Shown one piece after another: positions 4,651-5,692 of a DNA stretch of 5,692 nt. A program made the translations under genes and the position numbers. The DNA is taken from contig DHYT01000182.1 of NCBI GenBank assembly GCA_002415465.1, forward strand, positions 10,109 to 15,800, written 5' to 3'. Under the pieces are notes generated by a model that saw only the letters and a list, made by a program, of their open reading frames with translations, had not been told where the DNA came from and did not search any database. The stretch is from Desulfobulbaceae bacterium UBA5123. Lineage in GTDB: Bacteria > Desulfobacterota > Desulfobulbia > Desulfobulbales > UBA5123. Position 1 is the first letter of the stretch. Each line of letters opens with the position of its first letter.

Positions 4651-5393
4651 GTTGTTTCCTTAGGTCCGGTGGGTTTGTCCGCGACACTTGGCTGGGGCGC
4701 GGTGGCTAACGTGCTCTCGGTTTCGTTGTCGTTGAGCAGGGAGAGATACTTGCATTCCGGGTAGTTCGAACAGCCGAGGAAGTATTTGCCGATATTTTCC
4801 CCGTGTTTGGCCTTGAGCAGGGTAAGCGGTTCGCCGCAGCTGGGGCAGTCGCCATATCGGTTGGCGTCGGCGTTGTCTGCGGGTTGTTTTGGCAATTCGA
4901 TTTTATTAGCCAGGATATCGCCGATATCCTCAGGGTTGTATTGCAAGCGGGATGGCACCCGCACCAGGGGCAATTCGGCCTCATGGGCGGCATTGTCGAT
5001 GAAATCGTCAGGCATGTCGTCATCGTTTGCCGTTCTGGTTTTGTTGGCAAGGTCGATGACGCCGACAATGGAATGATCCCAGGTGTTGCACAGAACAAAG
5101 GAGACCGTGGTGTTGTTGATCCTGGACTGGGTGTCGGCGGACAGTTCGTGGTCTGGCATGGGGCGGATCTTGATGATATCGGCCAGGCGCACTTTGGCGT
5201 AGATGATGTATTTGTCGCCAAGCATCGGCTCCAGAACCTTGAGAAAGGACCTTTCCATGGCGGAAAGAATCGAGAAGTTCTTTTCGTAATGCAGGGTGGG
5301 CTTCGATTCCTCGGGGGTCTGGACGAGGATAATGATGATGGCCAGAATGGTAAAGGCGATTACGATGATGGCGATTATGGCGGATTGTGTCAC
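4647..5393 (-). CDS. Membrane-anchored DUF2726-like protein with topoisomerase-type C4 zinc finger
   Basis: The 248-residue protein has three parts. Residues 4-24 are a strongly hydrophobic Ile-rich helix, a single N-terminal membrane anchor. Residues about 43-150 match the DUF2726 pattern: SAMERSFLKVLEPMLGD, then YAKVRLADIIK, then VSFVLCNTWDHSIVGVIDL, then LPLVRVPSR. Residues 183-214 form a zinc finger like those at the C-terminus of topoisomerase I, CPSC...GCSNYPEC, with C183, C186, C208 and C214. Such fingers bind single-stranded or duplex nucleic acid. DUF2726 is, to my recollection, grouped with the PD-(D/E)xK nuclease-like folds; here the Asp usual after FVLC is Asn (N103) and the later acidic strand reads VIDLAN, so activity may be lost. 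The start is GTG (5391-5393), with AAGG eleven bases upstream and no better in-frame start. It is the first gene of the leftward cluster. Function unknown; a membrane-tethered nucleic-acid-binding role is inference. Confidence 0.82.
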   Translation of the reverse strand: MTQSAIIAIIVIAFTILAIIIILVQTPEESKPTLHYEKNFSILSAMERSFLKVLEPMLGDKYIIYAKVRLADIIKIRPMPDHELSADTQSRINNTTVSFVLCNTWDHSIVGVIDLANKTRTANDDDMPDDFIDNAAHEAELPLVRVPSRLQYNPEDIGDILANKIELPKQPADNADANRYGDCPSCGEPLTLLKAKHGENIGKYFLGCSNYPECKYLSLLNDNETESTLATAPQPSVADKPTGPKETT

Positions 5394-5439
5394 GACCGAT
5401 GAAACCTTGTGGGGTTGTTGGGCAGGTTAATTTTTACAA

Positions 5440-5448
5440 TTTATACCA
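5440..5448 (-). promoter_or_regulatory. Extended -10 promoter for the DUF2726/Sel1 cluster
   Basis: On the minus strand 5448-5440 reads TGGTATAAA: a TGn extension plus TATAAA, five of six matches to the -10 consensus. No strong -35 stands 17-18 bases upstream (TTTCGC at best), which extended -10 promoters tolerate. Transcription would start near 5433, giving a leader of about 40 AT-rich bases before the GTG at 5393. A 9-base palindrome, GTATCATAC (5449-5457), abuts the upstream edge of the element. Confidence 0.5.
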
Positions 5449-5527
5449 GTATCATACCTGAAAGCGAAAGGGTTTTATTGGTCTTTTGCCGTTGCCGGGC
5501 GCGGAAAAGGCAGCCGTGTGAGGCCGC

Positions 5528-5596
5528 CTTGGCGAGGATTGCTCGCCGGGCCGTGCCGACCATGTCCGTCCTTGGCCTCAAAAACGGCGGCCAGGG
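5528..5596. other. GC-rich paired hairpins between the gene cluster and the tRNA
   Basis: No gene is convincing between 5449 and 5661. Two stems stand out: GGCGAG (5531-5536) with CTCGCC (5542-5547), and CCTTGGCC (5570-5577) with GGCCAGGG (5589-5596, one G-T wobble). A short T-run (5614-5618) lies further downstream, too far from the second stem for a standard terminator. The stretch may be a structured RNA or the terminator region of an unseen transcript, or have no role. The leftward reading frame across it (5441-5689) runs into the tRNA and is not credible. Confidence 0.3.
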
Positions 5597-5609
5597 GCTG
5601 AGCCGAGGC

Positions 5610-5638
5610 TTGCTTTTTGGATGCCTGTGTGATAGAAA
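5610..5638 (+). promoter_or_regulatory. Candidate promoter for tRNA-Leu
   Basis: TTGCTT (5610-5615) and TAGAAA (5633-5638) are spaced by 17 bases, and TG at 5630-5631 provides an extended -10. Transcription would start near 5645, about 17 bases before the mature tRNA 5' end, a sensible length for an RNase P-processed leader. Both hexamers are imperfect (three to four of six matches). Confidence 0.35.
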
Positions 5639-5661
5639 TCGCGGGATTGTCGGTACGGAAA

Positions 5662-5692
5662 GCCCGGATGGCGGAACTGGTAGACGCAAGGG
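5662..5692 (+). tRNA. tRNA-Leu, 5' part only (cut by window edge)
   Basis: The last 31 bases match the 5' end of a bacterial tRNA-Leu. The acceptor strand is GCCCGGA (5662-5668), followed by TG at positions 8-9 and the D-arm GCGGAACTGGTAGACGC (5671-5687), which is characteristic of leucine tRNAs. The sequence then enters the anticodon stem (AAGGG). The anticodon, variable arm and 3' end lie outside the window, so the codon read cannot be stated. Only confusion with another class II tRNA (Ser, Tyr) is possible, and the D-arm argues against that. Confidence 0.87.

Noticed and set aside
4803..5402. Rightward frame of 199 residues opposite the zinc-finger protein
   Set aside because: It is antisense to a gene with a membrane segment and a C4 finger, and its composition is a mirror artefact of that gene.
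5441..5689. Leftward frame of 82 residues at the right end
   Set aside because: It begins inside the tRNA-Leu gene, is Pro/Arg/Ser-rich, has no ribosome binding site and crosses the promoter of the gene cluster.

Overview
The window reads like chromosomal DNA of a GC-rich, free-living Gram-negative bacterium. Motility (CheD), peroxide defence (Tpx), RNA turnover (an RhlB-type helicase), a tRNA-Leu and several lineage-type hypothetical genes sit side by side with short intergenic gaps. Nothing points to phage, plasmid or insertion sequences. A member of the Desulfobacterota (former Deltaproteobacteria), or possibly a gammaproteobacterium, would fit. That placement rests on gene style only and is an inference.

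Layout, left to right. Positions 1-140 are a leader region with repeated TTCACG half-sites and a hairpin. They precede cheD (141-680, +), a chemoreceptor deamidase standing apart from other chemotaxis genes. Facing it is tpx (719-1219, -), a 2-Cys thiol peroxidase with a clear ribosome binding site and a 20-bp inverted repeat just upstream. Two hairpins (1320-1365) then precede a 74-residue hypothetical protein gene (1393-1617, +) that carries a run of nine Gs. Its stop lies 9 bases from the stop of the convergent rhlB-like DEAD-box helicase (1627-3180, -), which uses a TTG start. A gene-free stretch of 300 bases (3181-3480) follows.

The right half holds the least familiar part, a compact leftward gene cluster. 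It starts with a GTG-initiated, membrane-anchored protein that has a DUF2726-like domain and a topoisomerase-type C4 zinc finger (4647-5393). Next is a 59-residue acidic protein (4471-4650) whose ATG overlaps the upstream stop as ATGA. Then comes a possible 37-residue ORF whose Shine-Dalgarno is formed by the poly-Glu codons of the preceding gene (4356-4469). Last is a Sel1-like repeat protein with seven full 36-residue repeats (3481-4341). An extended -10 promoter lies just upstream of the cluster. The overlaps and spacing suggest translational coupling, so the genes may work together, perhaps as a membrane-associated nucleic-acid-binding protein with a repeat scaffold. No function can be assigned from sequence alone.

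The window ends in the first 31 bases of a tRNA-Leu gene (5662-5692, +), truncated by the window edge, with a plausible promoter in front of it. The region between the cluster and the tRNA (5449-5661) has GC-rich hairpins but no convincing gene.
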